Below, piece by piece: positions 20,720 through 29,501 of a stretch of DNA of 64,000 nucleotides. The translations under genes were made by a program, and so were the position numbers. Numbering within the stretch: position 1 is the first letter of the stretch; every line of letters starts with the position of its first letter. This DNA is from Vibrio sp. 10N (GTDB lineage: Bacteria; Pseudomonadota; Gammaproteobacteria; Enterobacterales; Vibrionaceae). Where the stretch lies: positions 3,038,001 to 3,102,000 of the forward strand of contig NZ_BTPM01000001.1 in the NCBI RefSeq assembly GCF_036245475.1, written 5' to 3'. Below the pieces are notes generated by a model. That model did no database searches. It was not told the origin of the DNA and worked only from the letters and a program-made list of their open reading frames with translations.

Positions 20720-22507
20720 TTACGCTAAGCTAACGAGAGGTGCGCCAACGACAACAGCATCACCTTCTTTCACGTGTACATCTTGAACCACGCCGCTTTG
20801 CGCTGCGCGAACTTCGGTTTCCATCTTCATCGCTTCTAGAATAAGCAGCACGTCGCCTTCTTGAACTTGCGCGCCAGACGCTACGTTCACTTTGAAGATA
20901 TTACCCGCAAGTGGTGCCGCTACTGCTTCAACATTGGTCGCTGCAGGCGCTGGTGCTGCCGCCGCTGATGAAGCTTGAGCTGGCGTTACAGACGTCAGTT
21001 CGCCTTTAGGGCCAACTTCAACATCATAAACCTGACCATCCACTTTCACGCTGTAAGCTTCGATACCCTGAGCTGATGCCGCAGGAGCCGCTACTGGCGC
21101 CGCAGGTTTCGCTTCTTCTTTGCCCGGTGCTGGTTCAAATGCATCTGGGTTGTGACGATTTTTCAGGAACTTAAGACCAACTTGTGGGAAAAGTGCGTAA
21201 GTAAGAACGTCATCCACTGTGTCTTCCGCTAGAGAAATGCCATCCGCTTTCGCTTTTTGTAGCAAGTCGTCTGTAAGAGTATGCAGCTCAGCTTCCAGTA
21301 AATCCGCAGGGCGACAAGTGATTGCTTCACCGCCATCGAGTACCTTAGCTTGCAGCTCAGCGTTCACTTCTGCTGGTGCTTTACCGTATTCGCCTTTTAG
21401 TACACCCGCCGTTTCTTTGGTAATGCTCTTATAGCGCTCACCAGTAAGTACGTTGATCACCGCCTGAGTACCGACAATCTGAGAGGTCGGCGTAACGAGA
21501 GGGATAAAGCCTAGATCTTCACGCACGCGTGGGATCTCTTCTAGAACTTCATCAATGCGATCGGCCGCACCTTGCTCTTTGAGCTGACCTTCCATGTTAG
21601 TCAGCATGCCGCCTGGTACCTGAGCAATCAGGATACGAGAATCAACACCCTTGAGCTGGCCTTCCCATTTCGCGTACTTCTTACGTACTTCACGGAAGTA
21701 AGCGGCGATAGGCTCAATCTGTTCAAGTTTCAGGTTCGTATCACGCTCGGTGCCTTGCAGCATAGCAACCACGGTTTCTGTAGGCGTGTGGCCGTAGGTT
21801 TGGCTCATTGAAGAAATAGCGGTATCCAGAATATCCACACCCGCTTCGACTGCTTTTACAGCTGTAGCCGTAGAAAGACCCGTTGTCGCGTGGCAGTGCA
21901 GCGCTAGTGGCACTTCACACGACGCTTTAATACGTGAGATTAGCTCTTCCGCTTCGTATGGCTTAAGTAGGCCAGACATATCTTTAATACATAGCGAGTG
22001 ACAGCCTAAATCTTCAAGGCGTTTTGCTAGGTCAACCCAAGTATCGGTATTGTGAACCGGGCTTGTGGTGTACGACAGTGTCCCTTGAGCATGCGCGCCG
22101 ACATCAACCGCAGCTTTCACCGCTTTTTCGAAGTTACGCACGTCGTTCATCGCATCAAAAATACGGAACACATCCATACCATTAGCATGAGCACGCTCAA
22201 CAAACTTCTCGACTACGTCATCCGCGTAGTGACGGTAGCCCAATAGGTTTTGACCACGAAGCAACATTTGCATTGGCGTATTCGGCATGGCTTTTTTCAG
22301 CTCACGCAAGCGCTCCCAAGGATCCTCCCCTAAGAAACGAATACACGCGTCAAAGGTTGCTCCCCCCCACGTTTCCAAAGACCAGTAGCCAACTTTGTCG
22401 AGCTCTGCGGCAATCGGCAACATATCTTCAATACGCATGCGTGTTGCAAACAGAGACTGGTGGGCGTCACGAAGTACCACGTCCGTGATAGCGAGTGGTT
22501 TAGACAT
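20720..22507 (-). CDS. oadA: Oxaloacetate decarboxylase, alpha subunit (biotin carrier)
   Basis: Soluble carboxyltransferase subunit that moves CO2 from oxaloacetate to biotin. 595 residues: TIM-barrel carboxyltransferase domain ([16 protein letters not shown] at the start, metal site [10 protein letters not shown]), a PEP-like helical region, an Ala/Pro-rich linker near 470-525, and a biotinyl domain with EAMKMETEV near the C-terminus. Two in-frame ATGs exist (22513 and 22507); AAGGAG is 3 nt from the first and 9 nt from the second, so I prefer 22507. No citrate genes are nearby. Confidence 0.96.
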   Translation of the reverse strand: MSKPLAITDVVLRDAHQSLFATRMRIEDMLPIAAELDKVGYWSLETWGGATFDACIRFLGEDPWERLRELKKAMPNTPMQMLLRGQNLLGYRHYADDVVEKFVERAHANGMDVFRIFDAMNDVRNFEKAVKAAVDVGAHAQGTLSYTTSPVHNTDTWVDLAKRLEDLGCHSLCIKDMSGLLKPYEAEELISRIKASCEVPLALHCHATTGLSTATAVKAVEAGVDILDTAISSMSQTYGHTPTETVVAMLQGTERDTNLKLEQIEPIAAYFREVRKKYAKWEGQLKGVDSRILIAQVPGGMLTNMEGQLKEQGAADRIDEVLEEIPRVREDLGFIPLVTPTSQIVGTQAVINVLTGERYKSITKETAGVLKGEYGKAPAEVNAELQAKVLDGGEAITCRPADLLEAELHTLTDDLLQKAKADGISLAEDTVDDVLTYALFPQVGLKFLKNRHNPDAFEPAPGKEEAKPAAPVAAPAASAQGIEAYSVKVDGQVYDVEVGPKGELTSVTPAQASSAAAAPAPAATNVEAVAAPLAGNIFKVNVASGAQVQEGDVLLILEAMKMETEVRAAQSGVVQDVHVKEGDAVVVGAPLVSLA

Positions 22508-22541
22508 GCTCATAAACTCCTTTTTAAACTTTTAACTCAAT

Positions 22542-22799
22542 CTATTTAGCGGCCGAAGTGCGGTATTGATGGACAGCGGCAGAAATTGCTGCCACCACAT
22601 TCGGACTAACGCCATTTGAGGGGGATTGTTGTGTTGTATTTTGAGTAGGTACTGCGATCGGCTCTGGTACTTCTTGTGGTACCAGTTTCGACATTAACCG
22701 AACGAGATAAACGAGGATTGTTAGGAATACGAATACGACAACCATACCCGTAAGCATTAGGGTGGCTGCATCTCCTAGCAGGCTTCCAATATTAGTCAT
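22542..22799 (-). CDS. oadG: Oxaloacetate decarboxylase, gamma subunit
   Basis: Small subunit that anchors the pump and assists assembly and zinc binding. 85 residues: one N-terminal membrane helix (LMLTGMVVVFVFLTILVYLV), a Pro-rich linker, and a soluble tail. I chose ATG 22799 (MTNIGSLLGD) with AAAGGACGCAAC upstream over an in-frame start 21 nt earlier. First gene of the operon; promoter at 22912-22939. Confidence 0.95.
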   Translation of the reverse strand: MTNIGSLLGDAATLMLTGMVVVFVFLTILVYLVRLMSKLVPQEVPEPIAVPTQNTTQQSPSNGVSPNVVAAISAAVHQYRTSAAK

Positions 22800-22880
22800 G
22801 TTGCGTCCTTTCTTTGTCATCCTGACAAGTTACTCAATCATCTTCTGTGGCGTCACTGCACACTGATTGACTGGCAATGG

Positions 22881-22903
22881 TCTTGCATCGATCCATTGCA
22901 AGA
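22881..22903. other. Inverted repeat at the oadG start region
   Basis: TCTTGCA (22881-22887) and TGCAAGA (22897-22903) flank a 9-nt centre, just downstream of the predicted transcription start. It may be an operator or a 5' hairpin. Confidence 0.4.
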
Positions 22904-22911
22904 GGTCTAGG

Positions 22912-22939
22912 ATTATCTCGATTGGTGAAATTTTGTCAA
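22912..22939 (-). promoter_or_regulatory. Promoter of oadGAB
   Basis: Minus-strand TTGACA (22939-22934), 16-nt spacer, GATAAT (22917-22912). Both boxes are at or near sigma-70 consensus, about 115 nt upstream of the oadG ATG. Confidence 0.75.
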
Positions 22940-23177
22940 TTTTGTTTAATCGTACACCGTCATTAAAACGTCATTCGAATGAAAAACTATGATGAGCACG
23001 ACAATTTGCGGTGCATTTCAAGTTACGCAGAACTTCATACTATGACCTGACATGAGGCTTCAACATAAACAAACTAAAGTTGAAAAACTGGGACACGCTT
23101 AAAATTACCGCAATTTTTCGTTTAAAAACATTACGTTGTAATAATAAGGTTATAGGTATGATAAATTTTTGTTAATA
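22940..23177. other. Intergenic region between oadG and the tRNA array
   Basis: AT-rich, about 240 nt, no convincing ORF, repeat or RNA gene seen. Confidence 0.4.
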
Positions 23178-23203
23178 AAAAACCCCGCCGAAGCGAGGTT
23201 TCT
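23178..23203 (-). terminator. Terminator of the tRNA-Arg array
   Basis: On the minus strand ACCTCGC-TTCG-GCGGGGT (one mismatch), then TTTTTTATT, just after the last tRNA-Arg. Confidence 0.85.
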
Positions 23204-23209
23204 AAAGGA

Positions 23210-23286
23210 TGGCGCGCTCGGAAGGATTCGAACCTTCGACCGCCTGGTTCGTAGCCAGGTACTCTATCCAGCTGAGCTACGAGCGC
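23210..23286 (-). tRNA. tRNA-Arg (ACG), copy 1
   Basis: 77 nt including encoded CCA. Acceptor GCGCTCG/CGAGCGC, D-arm AGCTCAGCTGGATAGAGT, anticodon loop CTACGAA (anticodon ACG, expected to be edited to ICG), T-loop TTCGAAT. Last gene of the array in the direction of transcription. Confidence 0.97.
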
Positions 23287-23354
23287 GCAACAAGTTTTCG
23301 CATTGTCGTATGACGCTGCAGGGCATTGCCCTAGGTCTCTGTAAAGAAAGAAAA

Positions 23355-23431
23355 TGGCGCGCTCGGAAGGATTCGAACCTTCGACCGCCTGGTTCGTAGC
23401 CAGGTACTCTATCCAGCTGAGCTACGAGCGC
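23355..23431 (-). tRNA. tRNA-Arg (ACG), copy 2
   Basis: Identical in sequence to copy 1; reads CGN arginine codons. The spacer before copy 1 is a near-repeat of the other spacers, so the array grew by tandem duplication. Confidence 0.97.
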
Positions 23432-23498
23432 GCAACAGTTTTCGCATTGTCATTTGACGCTGCAGGGCATTACCCTTTTCTCTACAAAGTAGAATGAA

Positions 23499-23575
23499 TG
23501 GCGCGCTCGGAAGGATTCGAACCTTCGACCGCCTGGTTCGTAGCCAGGTACTCTATCCAGCTGAGCTACGAGCGC
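23499..23575 (-). tRNA. tRNA-Arg (ACG), copy 3
   Basis: Identical 77-nt sequence with encoded CCA; anticodon ACG. Confidence 0.97.
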
Positions 23576-23655
23576 GCAACAAATTTTCGTGTTGTCAGTT
23601 AACGATGCTGGGCTTCCACTATCTTTGAAAAAGAAAATGGCTCTCAAAGAGAGAA

Positions 23656-23732
23656 TGGCGCGCTCGGAAGGATTCGAACCTTCGACCGCCTGGTTCGTAG
23701 CCAGGTACTCTATCCAGCTGAGCTACGAGCGC
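23656..23732 (-). tRNA. tRNA-Arg (ACG), copy 4
   Basis: Identical 77-nt sequence; its spacer to copy 3 is the most diverged of the set. Confidence 0.97.
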
Positions 23733-23831
23733 GCAACAAGTTTTCGCATTGTCATTTGACGTTACAGGGCATTACCCTTTTTCTCTATAAGAGAAAGTCC
23801 TTTCCCAAAGGGCATTCTCTAAAGGAGAGAA

Positions 23832-23908
23832 TGGCGCGCTCGGAAGGATTCGAACCTTCGACCGCCTGGTTCGTAGCCAGGTACTCTATCCAGCTGAGCT
23901 ACGAGCGC
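23832..23908 (-). tRNA. tRNA-Arg (ACG), copy 5
   Basis: Identical 77-nt sequence. First gene of the five-tRNA unit; preceded by a promoter-like sequence with a CRP-type palindrome at 23916-23931. Confidence 0.97.
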
Positions 23909-23913
23909 GCAAG

Positions 23914-23935
23914 GATGTGAAGCATATCACATTTA
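23914..23935. promoter_or_regulatory. CRP-type palindrome at the tRNA-Arg promoter
   Basis: TGTGA (23916-23920), 6 nt, TCACA (23927-23931): both CRP half-sites are perfect. The six central bases are, on the minus strand, TATGCT, a plausible -10 box with TTCAAA 16 nt upstream (23943-23948), so the site would sit over the promoter of the five tRNA-Arg genes. Confidence 0.5.
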
Positions 23936-23949
23936 ATTTCTTTTTGAAC

Positions 23950-23973
23950 AAAAAAATTGACTTAAACAGTCAA
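23950..23973 (-). terminator. Short terminator after the tRNA-Ser/Arg/Ser unit
   Basis: Minus-strand TTGACT-GTTTA-AGTCAA followed by seven T. The stem is only 6 bp and AT-rich, but the T-run is perfect and it lies 4 nt past the tRNA-Ser 3' end. Confidence 0.6.
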
Positions 23974-23977
23974 TAAA

Positions 23978-24070
23978 TGGCGGTGAGGGAGGGATTCGAA
24001 CCCTCGATACGGCTACAAACCGTATACTCCCTTAGCAGGGGAGCGCCTTCAGCCTCTCGGCCACCTCACC
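23978..24070 (-). tRNA. tRNA-Ser (GCT), copy 1
   Basis: 93 nt with a long variable arm and encoded CCA. Acceptor GGTGAGG/CCTCACC fully paired, anticodon GCT in the loop TGCTAAG, reading AGC/AGU. Confidence 0.96.
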
Positions 24071-24097
24071 GCATGTATTTCTTTCCGAAGAGAGAAA

Positions 24098-24174
24098 TGG
24101 CGCGCTCGGAAGGATTCGAACCTTCGACCGCCTGGTTCGTAGCCAGGTACTCTATCCAGCTGAGCTACGAGCGC
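24098..24174 (-). tRNA. tRNA-Arg (ACG), copy 6
   Basis: Identical to the other five copies but placed between the two tRNA-Ser genes. Confidence 0.97.
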
Positions 24175-24219
24175 GCAATATGTTCAATAAGAACAGTGTC
24201 ATACAACACAATGCAAGAA

Positions 24220-24312
24220 TGGCGGTGAAGGAGGGATTCGAACCCTCGATACGGCTACAAACCGTATACTCCCTTAGCAGGGGAGCGCCTTCAGCCTCTC
24301 GGCCACCTCACC
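24220..24312 (-). tRNA. tRNA-Ser (GCT), copy 2
   Basis: 93 nt, same as copy 1 except that the 3' acceptor strand is CTTCACC, giving a G-U pair at position 6-67. First tRNA after the cluster promoter. Confidence 0.96.
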
Positions 24313-24327
24313 GTCTTGCGGAGGCAC

Positions 24328-24355
24328 ATATTACGATTTACCAAAAATAAGTCAA
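24328..24355 (-). promoter_or_regulatory. Promoter of the tRNA cluster
   Basis: Minus-strand TTGACT (24355-24350), 16-nt spacer, TAATAT (24333-24328), then a GC-containing discriminator, 15 nt before tRNA-Ser copy 2. Confidence 0.75.
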
Positions 24356-24484
24356 ACATTTTCTTGGCAAAAATAGGAAAAAACAGACTAAGCGTTGGCA
24401 ATTTAACCAAACCACCATTTAATCGTAGCTTTCCTAAGCAAAATTCACCCTTGTGCCACGAGTTTATGGCGAATTTCACGCAAC

Positions 24485-24508
24485 AAAAAGGCCGGCAATG
24501 TGCCAGCC
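24485..24508 (-). terminator. Intrinsic terminator of csrA
   Basis: Minus-strand GGCTGGCA-CAT-TGCCGGCC followed by TTTTTG, 14 nt past the csrA stop. Confidence 0.85.
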
Positions 24509-24521
24509 CTCTCGGTTAGAA

Positions 24522-24719
24522 TTAGTAGTTGCCAGATGCAACGTTACCATTTCCCTTTTCCGCTTGAATGCGCATGTAGATTTCTTCACGATGCACGGAT
24601 ACTTCTTTCGGAGCATTCACACCGATGCGAACTTGGTTGCCTTTTACACCCAATACAGTAACAGTGACTTCATCACCAATCATCAACGTTTCACCAACAC
24701 GGCGAGTCAAAATCAGCAT
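24522..24719 (-). CDS. csrA: Carbon storage regulator CsrA
   Basis: RNA-binding homodimer that recognises GGA motifs in mRNA leaders and controls carbon flux, motility and, in Vibrio, quorum sensing. 65 residues. Seen: [18 protein letters not shown] with the N-terminal binding residues, [19 protein letters not shown], with the conserved Arg of VHREEI. CAAGGAGCTAAGA precedes the ATG and itself contains a GGA, so autoregulation is possible. Sits in the conserved alaS-lysC-csrA-tRNA order. Confidence 0.98.
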   Translation of the reverse strand: MLILTRRVGETLMIGDEVTVTVLGVKGNQVRIGVNAPKEVSVHREEIYMRIQAEKGNGNVASGNY

Positions 24720-24743
24720 TCTTAGCTCCTTGAGTAGTCTCTA

Positions 24744-24772
24744 ATTATCTTGCTACGAAACTTATTATCCAA
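24744..24772 (-). promoter_or_regulatory. Promoter candidate of csrA
   Basis: Minus-strand TTGGAT (24772-24767), 17-nt spacer, GATAAT (24749-24744), 25 nt upstream of the csrA ATG. Confidence 0.5.
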
Positions 24773-24811
24773 CAAAAGTTATATTTTCGTAAACTCTCTT
24801 ATGAAAAGTAT

Positions 24812-25999
24812 TTACCCCAAATGTACCTGTTTCACGTCTTCCACTACGGTTCCACTGGTGATAATGGTGTTATCATGCAGTACGACTGCCGCTTTGTCGA
24901 TAGCTTCAGGCTCTATTACCAATGTAATTGAGTGTTTACCCTCACAAAAGTGTAGAACAGATATGTCTGAATGGTTGAGAAGTTGTTGATATTGTGACGC
25001 TTGCGCTATGGCTTCGACGCCAATCATTGTAATTAACGCGACGTCTTGTTCGGCAACGAGTTTATTTTCAATCACTAATTTGAGCTTGTCGGAACAATCC
25101 GACTTCAATAGAAGGTGGCTATCTTGCTCACCATGTAACCATTCGGCTTCATCTACACCGAGCATGTCCTTCTGCTTATCGACCAGGTCTACATAAGCTT
25201 TCTCAATTTTGAGTAATCGCATTTGCTTTCTCAGTGCAACACCTTGAACTTGCGCTTTGGCCTGCTCACCAACCACAAGTGTCCCCTGCCCCGACTCAAA
25301 GCTCGATAGCACTCGAAGTGGTACCTGATGTTGCCATGCGTACGTCACACAAGGTAAATGCAGTACTTTCGCTCCTTTGCGCGCCATTTCGTGCATCGTA
25401 GGAAAATCAATTTCTGGCCATTTGATGGCACTTTTCACTACGCGAGGATCACAGCTGTAGACGCCATCGACGTCGGTATAAATTTGGCACTCTTCAGCAT
25501 TAAGTACACCAGCTAGAGTCACCGCGGTAGTATCAGAGCCGCCGCGACCCAACGTAGTGATGTCGCCATGCTCATTGACGCCCTGAAAACCGGCAACAAT
25601 GACAATTTTGTCTTGGTCTAGATACTGGTCAATCACTGAGGTGTCGACGTGACTAATCGTGGCATTGTTGTGGCGATTGTTGGTGGTAATGTTCGCTTGT
25701 GCACCAGTGAGCGATACCGCAGCATGCCCCAGTTTATTCAATGCCATAGACAGCAGTGCCATTGAGACTTGTTCTCCGGCCGCTAGAAGCACATCAAGTT
25801 CACGGGCATTTGGGACACTATCAACCTGTTTAGCCAAGTCCACCAAGCGGTTGGTTTCTCCTGACATTGCAGAGACAACTACAACGACCTGTTTGCCTGT
25901 TTGTTTTGCACGAATTACCTGCTCTGCGACGTTACGAATGCGTTCTACAGAGCCAACAGAAGTTCCACCGAACTTTTGTACGATTAGTGGTCTTTTCAC
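24812..25999 (-). CDS. lysC: Aspartate kinase
   Basis: Phosphorylates aspartate, first step toward lysine, threonine and methionine. 395 residues: N-terminal kinase motif KFGGTSVGSVERI, the FQGVNEHGDITTLGRGGSDTTA substrate region near 140-160, and C-terminal ACT-like regulatory sequence. It is shorter than the 449-residue E. coli LysC and resembles the stand-alone kinase found downstream of alaS in Vibrio. The start is GTG at 25999. Upstream is a 215-nt leader with three hairpins. Confidence 0.93.
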   Translation of the reverse strand: MKRPLIVQKFGGTSVGSVERIRNVAEQVIRAKQTGKQVVVVVSAMSGETNRLVDLAKQVDSVPNARELDVLLAAGEQVSMALLSMALNKLGHAAVSLTGAQANITTNNRHNNATISHVDTSVIDQYLDQDKIVIVAGFQGVNEHGDITTLGRGGSDTTAVTLAGVLNAEECQIYTDVDGVYSCDPRVVKSAIKWPEIDFPTMHEMARKGAKVLHLPCVTYAWQHQVPLRVLSSFESGQGTLVVGEQAKAQVQGVALRKQMRLLKIEKAYVDLVDKQKDMLGVDEAEWLHGEQDSHLLLKSDCSDKLKLVIENKLVAEQDVALITMIGVEAIAQASQYQQLLNHSDISVLHFCEGKHSITLVIEPEAIDKAAVVLHDNTIITSGTVVEDVKQVHLG

Positions 26000-26017
26000 C
26001 AGTCTTCACCTTCCCAA

Positions 26018-26098
26018 GACAACGTGAGTTGTCAGATTTTGAAACCGCGACCATCAAGGTCGCTCCTATAGATAGGCGACGCAATTTACCTCGCCTAT
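26018..26098 (-). other. Three consecutive hairpins in the lysC leader
   Basis: In transcription order: ATAGGCGA/TCGCCTAT (26098-26072), GCGACC/GGTCGC (26063-26047), GACAAC/GTTGTC (26033-26018), all perfect. The last ends close to the ribosome binding site. It lacks the conserved core of the lysine riboswitch as far as I can read. Confidence 0.5.
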
Positions 26099-26159
26099 TA
26101 AATTTGCGTGCTGCTTTTAAGTATGCAATTGATAAGCTGAATAGGTAGTGACCTAAAGC

Positions 26160-26200
26160 AACAATGCCCAATCAACATACATTGATTGGGCATTTTCATT
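26160..26200 (-). terminator. Hairpin after alaS
   Basis: AATGCCCAATCAA and TTGATTGGGCATT form a perfect 13-bp stem with a 6-nt loop 20 nt past the alaS stop. The minus-strand T-run is poor (GTTG), so readthrough into lysC is possible. Confidence 0.6.
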
Positions 26201-26214
26201 GTTAGTTCAGAGCG

Positions 26215-28800
26215 TTATAGACGCTCTTCTAACCAACCGCGAATAGACTGCATTGCTTCTGGCAGTGCATCGACATCAGTACCACCTGCTTGCGCCATGT
26301 CTGGTCGACCGCCACCTTTACCGCCAACTTGCTCAGCCACCATCTTAACAAGATCGCCTGCTTTCACTTTACCGGTTAGGTCTTTAGTCACACCCGCAAT
26401 CAAACCAATCTTACCGTCAGCCACGTTAGCAATGAACGCAATACCGCTGCCCATTTGGTTCTTAGCATTGTCCATCATAGTACGAAGGTTCTTGCTATCC
26501 GCACCTTCAAGAGCAGCAACCAATACCTTAGTACCGTTGATCTCTTCGACTTTACCCATGATGTTGGCACTTTCCACTGCTGCTAACTTGTCTTTAAGCT
26601 GAGCAATCTCTTTCTCTAGAGATTTCGCTTTGCTTGCTGCATCGCCAAGTTTCGCTTCAAACTGTGCCGCTGTCGCTTCAATCGCATCCAGTGCTGCTTC
26701 ACCGGTTACCGCTTCGATACGACGGATGCCCGCAGCAATACCACCTTCAGAAGTGATCTTGAATAGACCAATATCACCAGTATTGCTTGCGTGGATACCA
26801 CCACAAAGCTCAGTCGAGAACTCGCCCATTGAAAGAACGCGAACTTCGTCATCGTACTTCTCACCAAACAGAGCCATCGCGCCTTTTGCTTTCGCAGACT
26901 CGATGTCCATGACGTTGGTTTCGATCACGTGGTTTGTACGGATATGTGCGTTCACTAGACGTTCAACTTGTTTGATTTCCGCTTTGGTCATCGCTTCAAG
27001 GTGAGAGAAGTCAAAACGTAGGTTGTCAGGCTTCACTAGTGAGCCTTTCTGCGTTACGTGCTCGCCTAGAACCTGACGCAATACTGCGTGCAACAAGTGC
27101 GTAGCTGAGTGGTTTAGCGAGATAGCTGCGCGGCGCTCTGCATCTACAGTCGCTGCCACTTCATCGCCCTTAGCAAGTACGCCTTCAACCAGCTCACCGT
27201 GGTGTGCAATCGCGTTACCTAGCTTTTGAGTGTCTTCTACTTTAAATAGACCCGCTGATGTTTTCAGAACGCCAGCATCACCACATTGACCGCCCGACTC
27301 TGCGTAGAACGGCGTTTCTTCAAGAACCACAATCGCCTTGTCGCCAGCAGACAGTGCTTCTACTTCATTGCCTTCAACAAACATGGCTGCCACTGTGCTG
27401 CTGCCTTCTGTGCCTGTGTAACCACAGAACTCAGTGTCGGTATCAACTTTGATCGCAGCGTTGTAATCAGTGCCAAATTGGCCAGCTTCACGCGCACGTT
27501 GACGCTGAGCTTCCATCGCTTTCTCAAAACCTTCTTCATCGATAGCAAACTCGCGCTCACGAGCCACATCGTTAGTCAGGTCAGCAGGGAAGCCGTAAGT
27601 ATCGTAAAGTTTGAATACCGTTTCGCCGTCTAGCACTTTCTCGTCGCCAAGATTATCAAGTGCTTCCGTCAGGATTGTCATACCACGTTCAAGAGTACGA
27701 CCGAAGTTCTCTTCTTCGATGCGCAGTACTTTTTCCACAACTGCTTGTTGCTTCTTAAGCTCTTCACCGGCAGTGCCCATAACTGATGCTAGGGTGCCAA
27801 CCAGTTTGTAGAAGAAGGCACCCTGTGCGCCAAGCTTGTTACCGTGACGTACTGCACGACGGATAATACGACGAAGCACATAGCCACGACCTTCGTTTGA
27901 TGGCATTACGCCGTCAACGATTAGGAATGAGCACGAACGAATATGGTCGGCGATTACACGTAGTGACTGGTTAGAAAGGTCTTCGTAACCGATCACTTCT
28001 GCCGCAGCTTTGATTAGCGTTTGGAATACATCGATTTCGTAGTTTGAGTGAACGCCCTGCATGATTGCAGAAATACGCTCGATACCCATACCCGTATCTA
28101 CCGATGGTTTTGGTAGCGGCTCCATAGTACCGTCTGCGTGACGGTTGAACTGCATAAATACGTTGTTCCAGATCTCGATGAAACGGTCACCGTCTTCTTC
28201 CGGAGTACCAGGACGGCCGCCCCAGATATGCTCACCGTGATCGTAGAAAATTTCTGTACATGGACCACAAGGACCAGTGTCACCCATTTGCCAGAAGTTG
28301 TCTGACTCGTATGGTTTGCCACCTTCTTTATCACCGATACGAACGATGCGGTCTGCTGGAACGCCAACTTGCTTGTTCCAAATCTCGAATGCTTCGTCGT
28401 CCGTTTCATAAACGGTCACCAGCAGGCGATCTTTAGGCAGTTTTAGCGTCTCTGTTAGGAATTCCCAAGCAAAGCTGATGGCATCTTCTTTGAAGTAGTC
28501 ACCGAAGCTGAAGTTGCCCAGCATCTCAAAGAAAGTGTGGTGACGAGCAGTGAAGCCAACGTTCTCAAGGTCGTTGTGCTTACCACCAGCGCGAACACAA
28601 CGCTGGGCCGTAGTGGCACGAGTGTAGTTACGCTTCTCAAGGCCAAGGAAACAGTCTTTAAACTGGTTCATACCGGCGTTAGTGAAAAGCAGAGTTGGGT
28701 CATCGTGTGGAACCAACGATGAACTGTCTACGATTTGGTGCCCTTTGCTCTCAAAGAACTTAAGGAACGCGTTGCGAACCTCGTCTGTGCTCATGTACAT
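26215..28800 (-). CDS. alaS: Alanyl-tRNA synthetase
   Basis: Charges tRNA-Ala and hydrolyses mischarged Ser/Gly. 861 residues, full length. Seen: N-terminal class II catalytic core ([16 protein letters not shown]), editing-domain zinc motif [17 protein letters not shown], the [11 protein letters not shown]ys/His pair, and C-Ala domain with [12 protein letters not shown] chose ATG 28800 ([10 protein letters not shown]) with CAGGAAGAGCTGC upstream; a start at 28842 would add 14 unconvincing residues. Next to recX/recA upstream and lysC downstream. Confidence 0.98.
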   Translation of the reverse strand: MYMSTDEVRNAFLKFFESKGHQIVDSSSLVPHDDPTLLFTNAGMNQFKDCFLGLEKRNYTRATTAQRCVRAGGKHNDLENVGFTARHHTFFEMLGNFSFGDYFKEDAISFAWEFLTETLKLPKDRLLVTVYETDDEAFEIWNKQVGVPADRIVRIGDKEGGKPYESDNFWQMGDTGPCGPCTEIFYDHGEHIWGGRPGTPEEDGDRFIEIWNNVFMQFNRHADGTMEPLPKPSVDTGMGIERISAIMQGVHSNYEIDVFQTLIKAAAEVIGYEDLSNQSLRVIADHIRSCSFLIVDGVMPSNEGRGYVLRRIIRRAVRHGNKLGAQGAFFYKLVGTLASVMGTAGEELKKQQAVVEKVLRIEEENFGRTLERGMTILTEALDNLGDEKVLDGETVFKLYDTYGFPADLTNDVAREREFAIDEEGFEKAMEAQRQRAREAGQFGTDYNAAIKVDTDTEFCGYTGTEGSSTVAAMFVEGNEVEALSAGDKAIVVLEETPFYAESGGQCGDAGVLKTSAGLFKVEDTQKLGNAIAHHGELVEGVLAKGDEVAATVDAERRAAISLNHSATHLLHAVLRQVLGEHVTQKGSLVKPDNLRFDFSHLEAMTKAEIKQVERLVNAHIRTNHVIETNVMDIESAKAKGAMALFGEKYDDEVRVLSMGEFSTELCGGIHASNTGDIGLFKITSEGGIAAGIRRIEAVTGEAALDAIEATAAQFEAKLGDAASKAKSLEKEIAQLKDKLAAVESANIMGKVEEINGTKVLVAALEGADSKNLRTMMDNAKNQMGSGIAFIANVADGKIGLIAGVTKDLTGKVKAGDLVKMVAEQVGGKGGGRPDMAQAGGTDVDALPEAMQSIRGWLEERL

Positions 28801-28959
28801 GCAGCTCTTCCTGAAATAATTCGAGTTAGATTTTGGGGGCATATTGTAACCCCATGAGTAAGGATTCGCCTAGTCTTCTGGTAAAAAAGGCAACAAACGT
28901 AAGGAAATTAGAGTTTATTCAAGTAAGGACAAGCAGTTGTAGGCACTCACCACTTGGTT

Positions 28960-29424
28960 TTATTCACTTTCCAATGAATCCAACGCATAGTTTATCTGGT
29001 CAAAGGAGTAGCCTCGATACTGTAAAAACCGTACTTGCTTGGCATATTCTTTAGGGTCACTCGCTTTTCCATGTCGGAACTTTTTCTCGGCCGTGGTTTT
29101 CGCCAGCTCAAACCAATCAACTTCTTCTTCCATCATGGCTTCATTGACCACAGACTCTGCGACACGTTTTTGATTCAGTTCTTGGCGAATACGGCGCTCG
29201 CCATGGCCTTTGTAGATATGTTGGCGAACTTGGCTTTTTGCAAAGCGCAGATCATCGAGATAACGATAGGACTTACACAGCTCAATCGCAGCTTCGATCT
29301 CCGACTCTTCATACCCTTTGAAACTCAGCTTTTGATACAGTTCGTACTCACCGTGATCGCGGCGGCTTAATAATTGGATGGCAGCTTCGTTGGCTGATAG
29401 CGTCGGCGGCTTTCGTTGATACAT
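28960..29424 (-). CDS. recX: RecX, regulator of RecA
   Basis: Binds RecA filaments and limits their growth. 154 residues of helical repeats; seen: [45 protein letters not shown] and [16 protein letters not shown]. Weak ribosome binding site. Lies 77 nt downstream of recA past a leaky-looking terminator, the usual arrangement that gives low RecX relative to RecA. Confidence 0.94.
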   Translation of the reverse strand: MYQRKPPTLSANEAAIQLLSRRDHGEYELYQKLSFKGYEESEIEAAIELCKSYRYLDDLRFAKSQVRQHIYKGHGERRIRQELNQKRVAESVVNEAMMEEEVDWFELAKTTAEKKFRHGKASDPKEYAKQVRFLQYRGYSFDQINYALDSLESE

Positions 29425-29455
29425 AAAAACTAATGGCTTGATAAGACAACAGATA

Positions 29456-29487
29456 CAACAAAGCCCCGCAGTGCAGGGCTTTGTTTA
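29456..29487 (-). terminator. Hairpin between recA and recX
   Basis: CAAAGCCC (29459-29466) and GGGCTTTG (29476-29483) with further pairing inside. The following minus-strand sequence TTGTTG is a weak T-tract, consistent with partial readthrough to recX. Confidence 0.7.
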
Positions 29488-29501
29488 ATTCAGATGAAGA
29501 T

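Noticed and set aside
23977..24228. 83-codon plus-strand ORF across tRNA genes
   Set aside because: It is formed by tRNA-Ser and tRNA-Arg complement sequence; the RNA genes explain the conservation.
23210..24312. Regularly spaced repeats as a CRISPR array
   Set aside because: The 77-nt repeats are tRNA-Arg genes with full cloverleaf structure; spacers are themselves related.
26000..26214. Lysine riboswitch before lysC
   Set aside because: Hairpins are present but I could not find the conserved junction motifs of that riboswitch; kept only as an unassigned structured leader.
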